64,000 nucleotides of DNA, from assembly GCA_963681505.1 (NCBI GenBank), contig OY811986.1, forward strand, positions 420,001 through 484,000, given 5' to 3'. Source of the stretch: Eunapius fragilis (taxonomy: Eukaryota; Porifera; Demospongiae; Spongillida; Spongillidae). The translations under genes were made by a program, and so were the position numbers. Shown here piece after piece: positions 48,943-61,000 of this stretch. The stretch's first letter is position 1. Each line of letters starts with the position of its first letter. The notes beneath the pieces were generated by a model, which was given only the letters and a program-made list of their open reading frames with translations, was not told the DNA's origin and did no database searches.

Positions 48943-49920
48943 AAGATGTGCACACGGGTTGGCGTGGAGGGGTGAAGGGGTGGAAGGGTTCTCACCCAGA
49001 GCAGACGAAGTGAATATGCTCAGAGCGTGTGTGTCGTCCACCCACTTCAGCCTAAATTCATCCGTCCTACGAAGGAATAGGAGGAGGCAAAAAGCTTACA
49101 TTGCACATGGCGAAGGGGTGGGGTGGGGGATGGATGGTGTTGGAGATATGGTGCCCCAAAGGGGGTGAGAATACTGGGGGGGGTGGGTGGTGGTCAAGGG
49201 ATGGTGTAAACAGTAGAAGGGAGAGGAGGGAGGGAGAAAGAGGGAGGGGAGAGAGGGAGAGAGGGAGAGAGAGGGAGAGGAGGGAGGGGAGGGAGGGAGA
49301 GAGAGGGAGAGGAGGGAGGGAGAGTTGTGCTGCACAGTTGACAAATGTCATATGTTGAGTTGTAGAATCACACTTACCCAAAATGGACCTGCAGTTCGGC
49401 AACAAGGTCCCTGGTTTTCAAAACAGGCTGAAAACCATACAATTCAACCACATAGCCCAGTTCTGTGGGGGATGGTACCATTGGGTCATTGTACCACCCG
49501 CACCTCCCCCCACTTCCTTCTACATTTGAACCCACTGCTCCCTCCCACAAGTCATCAACACACCCGCACCCAGCTTCAGTAAAGACACACACCTCCACCC
49601 TACCACACAAATCACACACGTACACACACACCTCCACTACCACACAAATCACACACCGCCACCCTACCACACAAATCACACACATGTACACACACATACA
49701 CACACACACACACATACACACCACTGATAATACACATTGCATACAATCACCACACAAGCACATGGATCAGCGCTGTGGCTTCTACGAGCACACGCTACTA
49801 CTACACTCTGCATTCCATACGTAATGGACCGTGACAGTTGGTTAAAAAAAGTGTCATCAGAGCAGACATGCCGCAGCCCTAATACAAACACATCAGCATG
49901 GAATGCAACACACCTTGCTT
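47985..49920 (-). CDS. R3HCC1L: R3HCC1/R3HCC1L-type protein, duplicated last exon
   Basis: Recognised from the C-terminal RNA-recognition-like fold of R3HCC1 and R3HCC1L: GYVVELYGFQPVLKTRDLV (exon about 49376-49460), FRLKWVDDTHALSIFTSSAL (about 48996-49062), RINARILALASEQSKAVARK (about 48695-48800), then the tail motif KTTAMVARRFVCNALGV. An exon at about 49755-49920 (FFNQLSRSITYGMQSVVVAC) may be part of the R3H domain; upstream exons, perhaps from 50842, are unsettled. After a Glu/Lys-rich coiled-coil stretch and a roughly 50-nt intron (about 48185-48235) a second copy of the tail exon follows (KITATVARRLVCDALGV), ending at 47985. Both copies begin right after an acceptor with GAGACATGAGGCC or AAGACACGAGGCA. 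Cellular role is poorly known for the family. Confidence 0.8.
48838..48945. repeat. (CA)n then (GT)n microsatellite pair
   Basis: (CA)n at 48834-48890 and (GT)n at about 48908-48942 flank a short centre, forming an inverted simple-repeat pair in an R3HCC1-type intron. Confidence 0.92.
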
Positions 49921-51595
49921 CTGAGTGTGTGTGTGTGTGTGCGTACAAGTGACATACAAGGAACAGAGTGTGAAAGGCAGTACCATGCACACACACATGC
50001 ATGCGCACACAACACACAACACACAACACAAACACACACATTCACAAAAAACACATACACAACACACACATACCCACACACGCACATGCACACACATACA
50101 CACACAACACACATATACACACAATGCACACACATATGCCACACAATGCATATGCACATGTGCACAAACAACACACATAACACACATGGCACATACACAT
50201 GTACACGCACATACAACACACATACACATGCACACACATACATACACACATACACACACAATGCACACACAACACACACATACACACACAATGCATATGC
50301 ACATGTGCACACACAACACACACGGCACATGCACATGCACACATGCAACACACCACAACACGCGTGCATACATGCATGCACACACATGCACACATAATCG
50401 CAAACATACACTTGGAATGCACACACACATGCATGCTCAGGGCTCACACACGTGGGGGGAGACCATCGCAACAGTTGAGGTAGCACATGCACGGACAGCA
50501 CATTGCTCCACACCCCCCCATTCCTGCACTCTTGCACCACCCCCCACTCAAAGGACAGCACATAGTTCCCTTGAGGCCCACAGAAAAACACACCGCGTGA
50601 ATTCCATTAAGGACCAATAAAAATCACATTAAAAACATGACTGTGTGTATTCATGGTTCCAGGGGATACACAAGCAGGTCCACGTGATGTACAAGCAGGT
50701 CCACGTGATGTACACAACAGACAGCCCCAGCACACGTGTGTTGGATAGGAGTACACATTCCACACGACAGTATAAGGCATGGTTATCGACCTAACAAGGT
50801 ATTGGCCACAACAACCTCGGTCAAATTCCACACCTCGTTCATGGTGTGATGGTCTTTAATCAACCTCGCAAACCTGTAGGGGTGCTGCTAATTGCCACTT
50901 ACAGGAGTGCGTGCTTCAGCTAATTAAAAATTCTGTGATAATCAAATTATCAGTGCGTAGGAGTCATATTTCGAACTTCCAGAAATTATAATCAAAATCT
51001 TGAAAACAAAAAGCGAAGATGTCTTTATAGCGGAGTACATTATCTCAAAACATGACACGTGGGCTTTTTGTGTAATACTGTCATAGCAACGGCAGGCTAC
51101 ACGTAAAATATATCATGCTGATCTAAATATCCGCACCTTGCTCCTCCCCTGAGTCAGAGACCCGCGAAACACGCAGCTGCTCGCATAGATCCCGCTCCGA
51201 AACCTCTGGGCAAAGATTACGGTTTTAAGATTTGTGACCTTGCCTTGCTTCGAACATGTTACCTTCTTGACCATCTCTGTATAGATCAAGCACCGGGTGT
51301 GGAGGCAATTGGTCCGCCACGGGGTGAACGTAGGGCTAATTAGCATAACGTAAGACGTAACAGAGGCACGCCAAAATGAGTGATAGCAGTAGATAATACA
51401 CGAACCTCTTCGGCCATGGAACTCAACGCATCTTTCTTTGGAGCCAAAAAAAAAAGAAAACACAGCAGTACTAGTGCCCAGACCAAAGGAGCCTGGGGAC
51501 CTCCGATGATCGTACATTGATGCGGCAACAAACAACACCCACGCACTCGGATACAGTACACAGAATGTTTATATATTTCCAAGTTGCATGCGGCG
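49921..51595. other. CA-rich repeat block and unassigned upstream DNA
   Basis: 49925-50450 is dominated by CACA/CACATGCACA repeats. 50640-50730 holds two copies of ACAAGCAGGTCCACGTGATG. A possible 5' exon of the R3HCC1-type gene (ATG at 50842, MNEVWNLTEVVVANTLL) has only a weak donor. 50880-51595 shows no convincing exon and must hold the 3' untranslated region of the TACC gene. Confidence 0.45.
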
Positions 51596-51867
51596 TTATT
51601 TAGCACCCAGTTCCTTCATCAGATCATCACATATTTGTGTCAGTTCCTGCTTCTCTTGTTCCTGTAGGGGAAGAAAGAATGGATTTATAAATGCAACCAA
51701 TGTAACTAAGCTTTGGTCCCCATGCCTTTTGCTGTAAAGCTTGCTGAAGACTCGCTATCTGCACAGTCATCTTCTTTATGTTGGCCTTAGCTACTGCCAC
51801 CTCAGATGCGGCTTCCTTCTTCATGGTCTCAAAGGTTTGGTTAGCCCTGCAAAACCAAACAAACACA

Positions 51868-51947
<80 letters not shown>

Positions 51948-52706
51948 TGTCCAGGTTAACCTAGGTTCCTGGCAACGTCACATTCCTTCCACACCACTCA
52001 CTCCATCAGTTTGGTTTTGGTTTCAGCCTCAAGAGCCGCGTAACGTTCCTGGTCCGCTTTACGCTCCTCCTCCAGCTCCGTGACCTGTTGCCTCAAGGTT
52101 TGCTCATTCTGGTAGTGAGGGGTTGAATAGCAGCGACACAGAGGAACAGGAACAGGATATAACACAATGCACCTCAAATAGCTAACACTGTCTCCACATC
52201 AGTTCTCCCCTCCCTCACTCAGCTCACTGTCTCCACATCAGTTCTCCCCTCCCTCACTCAGCTGACTGCCAAGTGACTTAATACCACCACAATGCCAAGT
52301 AAATCCTTCCAACTACCACCACCATCACCACAATAAATTACCACCAATCGTACATGTGTAAAAATTTTCACCAGTGAATTGAGTATGCTGTTTTCCACAA
52401 TACCATCTCATCTGTCATCCACTAACCCCACTCCCACACACCTTATGAAGTGCTTGTGAGGTTGACTTAAGTTTCAGGTATCTCTGATGAAGGTCTGCAA
52501 ACGATTTCTCCAATGATTCGAAGTCAGTTGTTGCCTACAGGAAGCACCACAGGAAACACCACAGGAAGCATTATAGGAAACAAGCATCACAAACACACAC
52601 TACACTGGCCTATCTTTCCTCACACCTGTTTTCGCTGCTCTTCAACACGTTTAGCATCCTCTTTTAATTTCTCATAGCAGTCTGTTGGCATGGCAAAGTC
52701 ACATTT

Positions 52707-52748
<42 letters not shown>

Positions 52749-55387
52749 CCCACTTACCAATAACCCGGCTCTCACTCTCAGCACACTTGTCAACTTGCAC
52801 CCTAAAATCAGTGCAAAGAGTGCTCTTAGCAGCATCAGCACACACACACATACAGACAAGTACACTCATGCACACACACAAATATGGACAGCCACATTCC
52901 ATGACATGTGGTTTGAATGCATGTATCACATCTCCATTTACATCACACCCCACCACTTCATGCTTACATCACACCCCACCCACTTCATGTTTACATCACA
53001 CACAGTACATGTTTCATAAATTCTTACAAATGTGAAAGTTTACTACAAGCACCCCCAAGTGGACACAACACACACTGCAGAGGGGTAAATGGCTTTGGAG
53101 CACCCCTGTACACACTGCAGAGGGGTAAATGGCTTTGGAGCACCCCTGTACACACTGCAGAGGGGTAAATGGCTTTGGAGCACCCCTGTACACACTGCAG
53201 AGGGGTAAATGGCTTTGGAGCACCACTGTACAGGCATGCTGTTTGACACACTCACGCCTGCAATACAAACTACACGTCTACAGAAACACATGGGCAGCCA
53301 AGGGCTCTACACATGTTGGGTGACCTTTGTGGACCCTTAATAATCATGATAACATTCTCATTACTGCATGTGTACAGTATTTCAGTTTGTCACACACACA
53401 CATGTATGTGTTTATGGTTAAGTACAATAGCACACTTCACCACATGCCATTTTCCCAAACTATTAGCAACTTCCAGGTGCACTTAAAAATAACACTGTTG
53501 CTCAAAACCAACATGTGTTCATGTGCCAACAATTCACCACACCACACCTCATAATTAATCACCACGACCAGTGACTACTGCATACACTAAATACTGCTAT
53601 GTGAAAAGATAACTGATCTGTGCAAGCAGGCTCTGGTTCGTAGTGCAATGACCCCAGGCCATCAATCCTCGAATAAAAATGCCTCTCTCCTCTTTCCCCA
53701 TAGTTCCTGCCCCTCACACTTTCTCCTGCTGTGAGTTGTGTTCCCTTCCCGCTTTCTACACACCTCCTCCACTACTCCACACACCTACCTCCACTTCTCT
53801 AGTTCCTCTTTCAGTTTCGTCTTGTCTGAAATGTGAAGAGCCAACTCAGCTCGACACACCTGGCAGTCTTTTTCAGCCTTCTCCAATCTCCTCTGAAGGC
53901 TCCCTTCTTTCCTACTACACTCTTCCCTAAGGGCAGCCATTGCAGATTCATGCTGCCATGGCAACAGCATAATAAGGTTACTGTGCATGTTGTCATGGTT
54001 ACCGTAGCTCTTTCCTCCTTCAGGGCAGCCTGGATCATCTGTTGGATTTCGTCATCTCCATATTTGAGTACCTAAGGCAAAGAGATGCTGGAAACAGTGC
54101 TAGTGGCACCAAGTGCTAATGACCTTAACAAGTGAGTCAACCTTATTATCCTGCCGAGGGCTATCCCCCAAGTCCACAATGGTGGTGTCATTCTTTTAAA
54201 AAAGCAAAGAAAGGTTTTAAAACAATTTCAAAAAATAAAAATAACTTTCAGATTCAAACTATTATATAATCCTATTAGCAAAGATAATTATAATTAATGA
54301 GCACCCACACAGTACCTTGTGGTTAGACTGGTGTGGGCTCCAGGAAAGGACATCATTGGGAGCCGGGAGGGATAGGTCTGGGGAAGGCACTCTGACACCA
54401 TGGATGCCAATATGAGGGGGCGTGTCCATCATCAAAAGATTTTCACTACACATGTAATGGTATGCTCTTGACACAGCATCAGTGTGTGATGGGAGTGGAG
54501 TGCCCACCTCACAGAATGGAGTTGTTTGGATGGAGCCCTTGAAGTTTTTTGAAGAGGCTTCCTGGGTGAAGCCGCACCCACCAGAGGGTCAAACTTAACA
54601 TACAAGCTTTCCCTTGCTAAGGAGCTGGACTGTGAGGGGGATGTGTGAGGGGGGATGTGTGAGGGGGATGTGTGAGGGGAGGGATGTGTGAGGGGAGGGA
54701 TGTGAGGGGGAATGCACATATGTATGAGAATGTATGTGAGTACATATGTATGTGTGTGGAGTGTGTATGTGTGGAGGAGTGTGCATGTATGGAGAAGTGT
54801 GTATGTATGCATGTTTGTTGTGGAGGAGTGTACATATGCGATGAGTGTGTATATGTGCACATGTGAGGAGTGTACACATGTGAGGAGTGTACACATGTAT
54901 GTTATACCAAGGTAGTGTAAGGGTGGATAAGGTGCGTAGCATACTTGACTTGAGTGGGAGGAGCCTAACTTCTCCAAGTAGTCCACATCCAGCTGACGCA
55001 CTAGGTGGAGCAAGCCTCTAGCCTAACCGCACAGCTGGACTCACTTTGAGGCCTACCGTTAGATTGAAAGTCGGCGTCTGAAAACTGTTCCATATACCCA
55101 AACTCGTCGGCGGGTTGTTCCATTTCGTCGGGCGCTACCTTCGCGACCAGTTCCGATACGAAGTCCTGCACGTTCGAGCCAATAGGGTAGTGGGGAAGTA
55201 CTCATCTTTAAATTACCTGGGCACATCGGGTGTAAAGCAGATGGTCTTCTTTCGAAACCACCCGGGTCCGTTCAGCCCAATTTTCAACCTCATCAAGTTC
55301 ACGTATGTGGCTCCAAGGTTTGCTGCCCCCCTCGCCAGATTGAAAATCCTCGTTGAGGTCGTCTTCCGTACTGCCCGCTGACATCAT
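51596..55387 (-). CDS. TACC: TACC-family (transforming acidic coiled-coil) protein
   Basis: Centrosome/spindle coiled-coil protein; TACC members bind XMAP215/ch-TOG and clathrin to load microtubules. Exons include 55217-55387 (acidic start MMSAGSTEDDLNEDFQS), 55057-55165, 54945-55022, 54508-54629, about 54316-54455, about 54000-54072, about 53790-53955, several between 52440 and 52810, about 52000-52109, about 51727-51847, and 51596-51661. The family motif ESLYVKFDPLVGAASPRKPL is at about 54560-54620. The C-terminal TACC coiled coil runs from YGDDEIQQMIQAALKEERA through LREECSRKEGSLQRRLEKAE, LEKSFADLHQRYLKLKS, TFETMKKEAASEVAVAKANI to the terminal QELTQICDDLMKELGAK. About 450 residues, short for the family: the acidic N-terminal region is small. 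Only one TACC type is expected outside vertebrates. Confidence 0.9.
51868..51942. repeat. (CA)n microsatellite in TACC intron
   Basis: About 75 bp of CA repeat just upstream (transcript sense) of the acceptor of the exon at about 51727-51847. A second (CA)n at 52709-52747 follows the donor of the exon near 52760. Confidence 0.95.
53070..53232. repeat. 40-bp tandem repeat, four copies
   Basis: Four almost identical 40-bp units containing GAGGGGTAAATGGCTTTGGA in a TACC intron (CACCCCTG changes to CACCACTG in the last). The near identity suggests recent expansion. Confidence 0.95.
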
Positions 55388-55579
55388 ATGAGTACTTTAA
55401 AGGATGGGCTTCAAATAGAAAGCCGACTTCACCCCGCCCACTCGGCAATAAACACAGTGATTTATTCAAACTTAGCGCGCTTATAATCACGTGCGCAAGT
55501 CACGGCTCGTGTAAAAATTATTCATATCATGTGCAGATGCTGCACACAAACGGCACACACACACACACAAGGCAAAGCA

Positions 55580-57443
55580 TCAAACATGAGGCAACTTAAA
55601 CAGCTCTTCCAGCTGTCGCCTGGTATCATCTGGAGAAGTGACCTTGTGTCCAATAGTCCTAGGGTCCTCATAGATTTCAAAGTCATTGCCACCCTGTGAG
55701 GGACACGCTAACACTAAACACCACAATGATTCCCTCATGGTCCAAACTCACAGGCATGGTCTTGTCTCCAAAGAAGTGCACCTCCCTGAACTTGGAAAGG
55801 TCTATCAATGACAGACAGAAGGTTTTGTCCCAACCTTTTGGGAACACGTCTATGCTAATCTGACCACCTGCAAAAGATTTAAGCAATGTTTCAGCAGATG
55901 GTTAACTATCCAGGTGCACCGTTAATAAAGTGGTGGTGCAGCTGCTAACACACGACACTCGTGATACTCCTATTAAAGACAACCTAACCATGGAAAGGAA
56001 TCTGGGTCTAACCATATATGGGATGACTAAGTTCACAATCAATCATGACAATTAACTTGAAATGGTTGGTCACTCAATCGTGATTGAGTAGCTCTATAGA
56101 TTATCTCAAAATGCCACGACCACACCCCTAACACCATTTACCAATAGAATATTTCAGTCCCATCTCAGGAAACTGTTTTTCAAGGGCTTCCACCATCTTC
56201 TCACGAATTCTGTGTTTCTGTTGCCATAGTAAGTAAGAAACTTTTTTTAAAAAGACCCACTGATGAAACACACAGCCACAACTATGCCTTAGCCCAACCC
56301 CATCCTTGTACAAAAAGTAGACTACATCCATCTCCCCCCCCCCCCCCCCCCTTCAATTGGAGATGATGTGTGGGTGTGGTATTTACTGGGCTGTTATCCC
56401 GTACGACTGGTGTGGGTATAGCTTACATTGTCGTACTCAAAAAACTCCAGACGTTCCTCATGGGTGCAGTTCCTTCCAATAGGGCAGAGGTTGATCAGGC
56501 CATCTCTAAACTCGATAAAGGTGCCCCTATATTTCAAGGAATGAAATGCTTGACCATCCTTATAAGATAAGGGTACATGCATACCTCTTCTTTGGTATGT
56601 CGATATCAGCCATGTAGTGCAGACAGAAGTTGACCAGTTTCTTTATGTTCTCCTCCCCAAGAAAGCCTTTGATGCTCTGAAAGGTAAGGAGTGACATCAT
56701 TAGTTGAGAGGTTGAGGAAACAGTGCAGAGGGTGGTAAAGTGGATACACATGTGGATACACATGTAGGGCTGTAACTATATACAAGGCCAATCAATAGTG
56801 ATGGTGGGGAGACATTACCTGTATTCATAAGTGTCCCCTACTCTTATTGTACACATGCCAACACTGCACGTACACATGTATTTCAACTCTTTAGACAGCT
56901 CCATATATGGCAATGTAACTACTTTGCAGAGCGGATCATTGGTCTATTATCAATACCACTTTACAGGTAATGGAGGAAGAACCCAAGTACAACAAGAGGA
57001 GAAAGCATGAAAAGCAAAGAGCTCATGGGATGGGGGTAGGTTGGAGGGCAAGGGAGGTGGAATAAAACACGAGGGGGACACGCAGTGGAGAAAGATGAGA
57101 ACACCGAAGATATAATCAAACCTTTCGGCTGAACTCTTTCCCATCCTTGAAGGCCACCAGTCCATTCTCGGAGAAAACGTAGTCATACATCTTGGTAACT
57201 GTATGACGAAATGCATGAATATCGGGGGCGTGGGGTCCACATGACGGCTACCACTCACCATCGCCTGCTCCCATCTGCTCCTGCATCTTAACAAGGTCGG
57301 ACCCGCCCACGATGCCAATCACCGCCCGCTTCTTAACATCCAGCAGGAAGTCTTTCATAGCCTGCGTGATGACCTAGGGGAGACGAGAATCACACATGCA
57401 CCTGCGCACATACGCGCACACACATACACAACAAACGCACGCG

Positions 57444-57489
<46 letters not shown>

Positions 57490-57622
57490 CACATGCGAAA
57501 ATTTTATACACACCACAGCACAAATAATACAGCTGCAGTAGACGTTTGTAACGAACCAGTCTGGAGGGAGTCAGTGTTCCGTCCACATCAAACAGCAACA
57601 GAATATCTCGCGTTTGTGCCAT
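55580..57622 (-). CDS. PMM2: Phosphomannomutase
   Basis: Cytosolic enzyme converting mannose-6-phosphate to mannose-1-phosphate for GDP-mannose, N-glycans and GPI anchors. Eight exons: about 57555-57622, 57259-57373, 57122-57198, 56585-56676, 56427-56526, 56142-56217, 55752-55867 and 55580-55693; all joins keep phase. The HAD nucleophile and acid/base pair are in [15 protein letters not shown]. Further family motifs are [51 protein letters not shown] (cap domain, sugar-phosphate binding), [19 protein letters not shown] and [20 protein letters not shown] (metal binding). The length, about 248 residues, is normal. No broken residue seen, so it should be active. PMM1 and PMM2 are a vertebrate split; this gene is equally related to both. 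Confidence 0.96.
57420..57486. repeat. (CA)n with (GC)n microsatellite
   Basis: CA repeat preceded by GCGCGCGCGC in phosphomannomutase intron 1. Confidence 0.93.
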
Positions 57623-57784
57623 CTTCCTTCTGCCAACTGCGCCAAGCAACAGAATAACGAATCACGCGAGCCGGTTGGCATACAAACCGCGGCAGGCAGG
57701 AACAAAGGTCACGTCAAAGGTTATGATTGGCGGGATAAAAAATACAAAATATGACGAATGATCAGTGAATGAATGATGTTATTG

Positions 57785-58011
57785 TTAAGCGACTTCAACA
57801 CGAGAGGCGGGGTCTACAGCAATCTTCGTGGCGCCCGACGTGGAGCTTTCTGTTCTTTGCTGTTCGAGACGTTCGCCTGCATCCTGCGGCTCCTCCTCTT
57901 CCTCCTCCCCGCTCCACTGCTGTTGGACCTCTCCCAGTCCTGACAGCTCCAAGGTCTTAAGGCGGTTTTCAAGTTCTGCAATCCTTCCAGCAAGCATTCT
58001 GCACAACGTGT

Positions 58012-58060
<49 letters not shown>

Positions 58061-61000
58061 GGCAACAGGCACATGATCTGATGGGTATGGTCATATCTTA
58101 GTGTGCCTTAGAAGCAAGGCATGCTAGTGATAGTCTATTCACGTATTTCCTAAGCTTTGGCCTGAAAATCCAGTGCTTTGCAAGTCAAATCATGGTCATT
58201 TTAATACACAGCTTGTTAAGCAACATGGGGTTAATGTCTTGCGGTCCGAAAATGGGGTTAGACTAGGGGTTAATCCTGTGGTTTTTAAATGTCAAAATTC
58301 ATGGTCCTTATGGGGAAAAAATTCTACCAATTGTTAGAGCAAACAGTCAACCTATTTGGCATTTAACAGCGAAAGAATGGTTAAAATGCTAACCAGAGTT
58401 AACATACACACATAAGGTATTTTTCAAAATAGGGAGGTACATTAGCGCTTATATAACTTAGCACTAAAATATAATTGTGTTATGAAATGCAGTACTTCCC
58501 TTAGGCAAAGGTATGTAATTACTAACCTTCACTGATTGGTTATTTGTTAGTAGTTTTTAACTGTTCAGGGTTAACCCCTTATGTAGTAGTAAATCCTGGA
58601 CCACAGGACATTAAGTTTTAATGTTTGGAAGCAAAATTGAGTCACAGACAAATATTATCATATGAATTTGAATTTTGAGCACTGGTTCCACCTCATGTGT
58701 GTATACTGTACTGGTACATACATGTGCATACTGTACTGGTACATACATGTGCATACTGTACTGGTACATACATGTGCATACTGTACTGGTACATACATGT
58801 GCATACTGTACTGGTACATACATGTGCACACTGTACTGGTACATACATGTCTATACTGTACTGGTACATACATGTGCATACTGTACTGGTACATACATGT
58901 GTACACTGTACTGGTACATACATGTGCAAACTGTACTGGTACATACATGTACGCACATGTGTAGCTCTTACTTGTTTGCCTTCTTCTGGTGTGTTAAGGC
59001 AATTGTTTTCTCCTTCACAGATTCTGAAAGACTGTTGGCCAGAGTCTCCAACTCGCCAATTCTCTGCAGAACCTTCTGGGATTCTAAAAAAAAGGCAGCC
59101 ATTATAATGAGAGGAGAGGCAGCTGTGTCATAGGATGGTTACCATGGTGCTTGCTGAAGCGCACGACCTGCAGCTGGCTGGCTTCCTTAACACTCTGCCT
59201 CGCATGGGCCCTCTGAGAACACCAGACCTTAGCTGACTCACATGGCTAACACACACATCGACATACTTTGTACCTCTCTATTCTATTTAGTGCCTGCTCC
59301 CTCTCCGCTTGCACGGCTAGTATCTTTAGCTTCAGCTGCCTATGAGGTGAGGGGTCAGTTTAATCAAGGGTTCTCAATACAGTCTACCCTTGATAGTGTC
59401 CGCTTCGATACAGTCCATCCGCGATAATGTCCGCTATTTTTCTTGCCAACTACTAACCCTTCGTAAGCTAAACTTCGCATCGCTACTATCCGTTTGTCCT
59501 ACAGTCCGCTAGTTTGGGGGTTCCCGTAGCCCGGACTATATCGAGGGTAGACTGTAATCCCACACCCTCCTACCCTTTCCTCCTTACACACCCTCCTCCC
59601 CCTTCCTCCTTACACACCCTCCCCCCCTTCCTCCTTACCACACCCTCCTCCCCTTCCTCCTTACATACCCTCCTCCCCTTCCTCTTTACCACACCTTCCT
59701 CCCCTTCCTCTTACCACACCCCTCCTTCCCCTTCCTCCTTACCACATTCTCCTCCCCTTCCTCCTTACACACCCTCCTCCCCTTCCTCCTTCCCCACCCC
59801 CTCCTCTTCCCTTTACCTCCCTCTCATGTGGCTTACCTGTTTTCCTCCATAACAGCCTCAAGTAATGACTCAGAGGGGGGAGGTGCCTTGGTTGTTTTTT
59901 CCTCCAAACACTTCTCCAAAGTGTTACACTTCTCAAAGAAAAATGATTTCTGTTATAAGAGTGAGGGAAGAGCATTGAAGAGGTGGACTGGGGAGGGGTG
60001 AACTAGGGAGGGGTGGTGGTCTGGGGAGAGGTGGTGGACTGGGGAGGGGTGGTGGACTGGGGAGGGGTGGTGGGCTGGGGAGTGATGGACTAGGGAGGGG
60101 TGGTGGGTTGGGGAGGGAGGAGTGGTGGACTGGGGAGAGGTGGTGGGTTGGGGAGTGGTGGACTGGGGAGGGGTGGGTTAGGGAAGAGTGGTGGACTGGG
60201 GAGTGGTGGGTTAGGGAGGGGTGGTGGGCTGGGGAGGGGTGGTGGACTGGGGTTTAGGCATGCACCACCTCTGTTAGCAGATCATCCTTCTCATCCTCCA
60301 AAGACTGGACCAGCCTCTCCAGCCCGCTGATCTGAACAGAACATGACACACTGATACCAGCGAGGCATGGTGCCAGGGGGGCGTGGCTTGCCTTTTCATG
60401 GCACTCCTCCAGCTGTGATACAAACTGTTCCCTTTCCTTGAGGGCCACATCGCCTACTGGTGTCAGGAAACGCTGGCTGAGTTGAGATTTCTGCATTGAA
60501 TTCATGACAAATATAGTGTGACCATTATATAAACACATCAACTGTTGGGCTACTTGCTAAAGAATGTCTAGCTAGCCTACACTGTCTGAACAGCCTATAG
60601 CCTTGCCTGGGTTGGCACACATCAAATGGTGCATGGTGTGGAAAGCCTCAATACACCAAATGGATACTGGCAAACATGCCCTCACACACATAGAACAAGA
60701 CAAATGTGTCACCCCTCATACGATGCATACCTCTCATATGAACATATGATACATACCCCCCCCCCCCCCTCATATGATATGCACCCTCATATGATATGCA
60801 CCCTCATATGATATGCACCCTCATGATATGCACCCTCATATGATATACACCCTCATATGATATACACCCTCATATGATATGCACCCTCATATGATATGCA
60901 TATGATATGCACCTCACATGATATACACCCTCATATGATATGCACCCTCATATGATATACACCCTCATGATGATATACACCCTCATGTGATATGCATCCT

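Noticed and set aside
50600..50842. First exon of the R3HCC1-type gene at the 50842 ATG
   Set aside because: Donor is weak (TTAG|gtcgat) and phase to the next exon cannot be fixed; kept only as a possibility.
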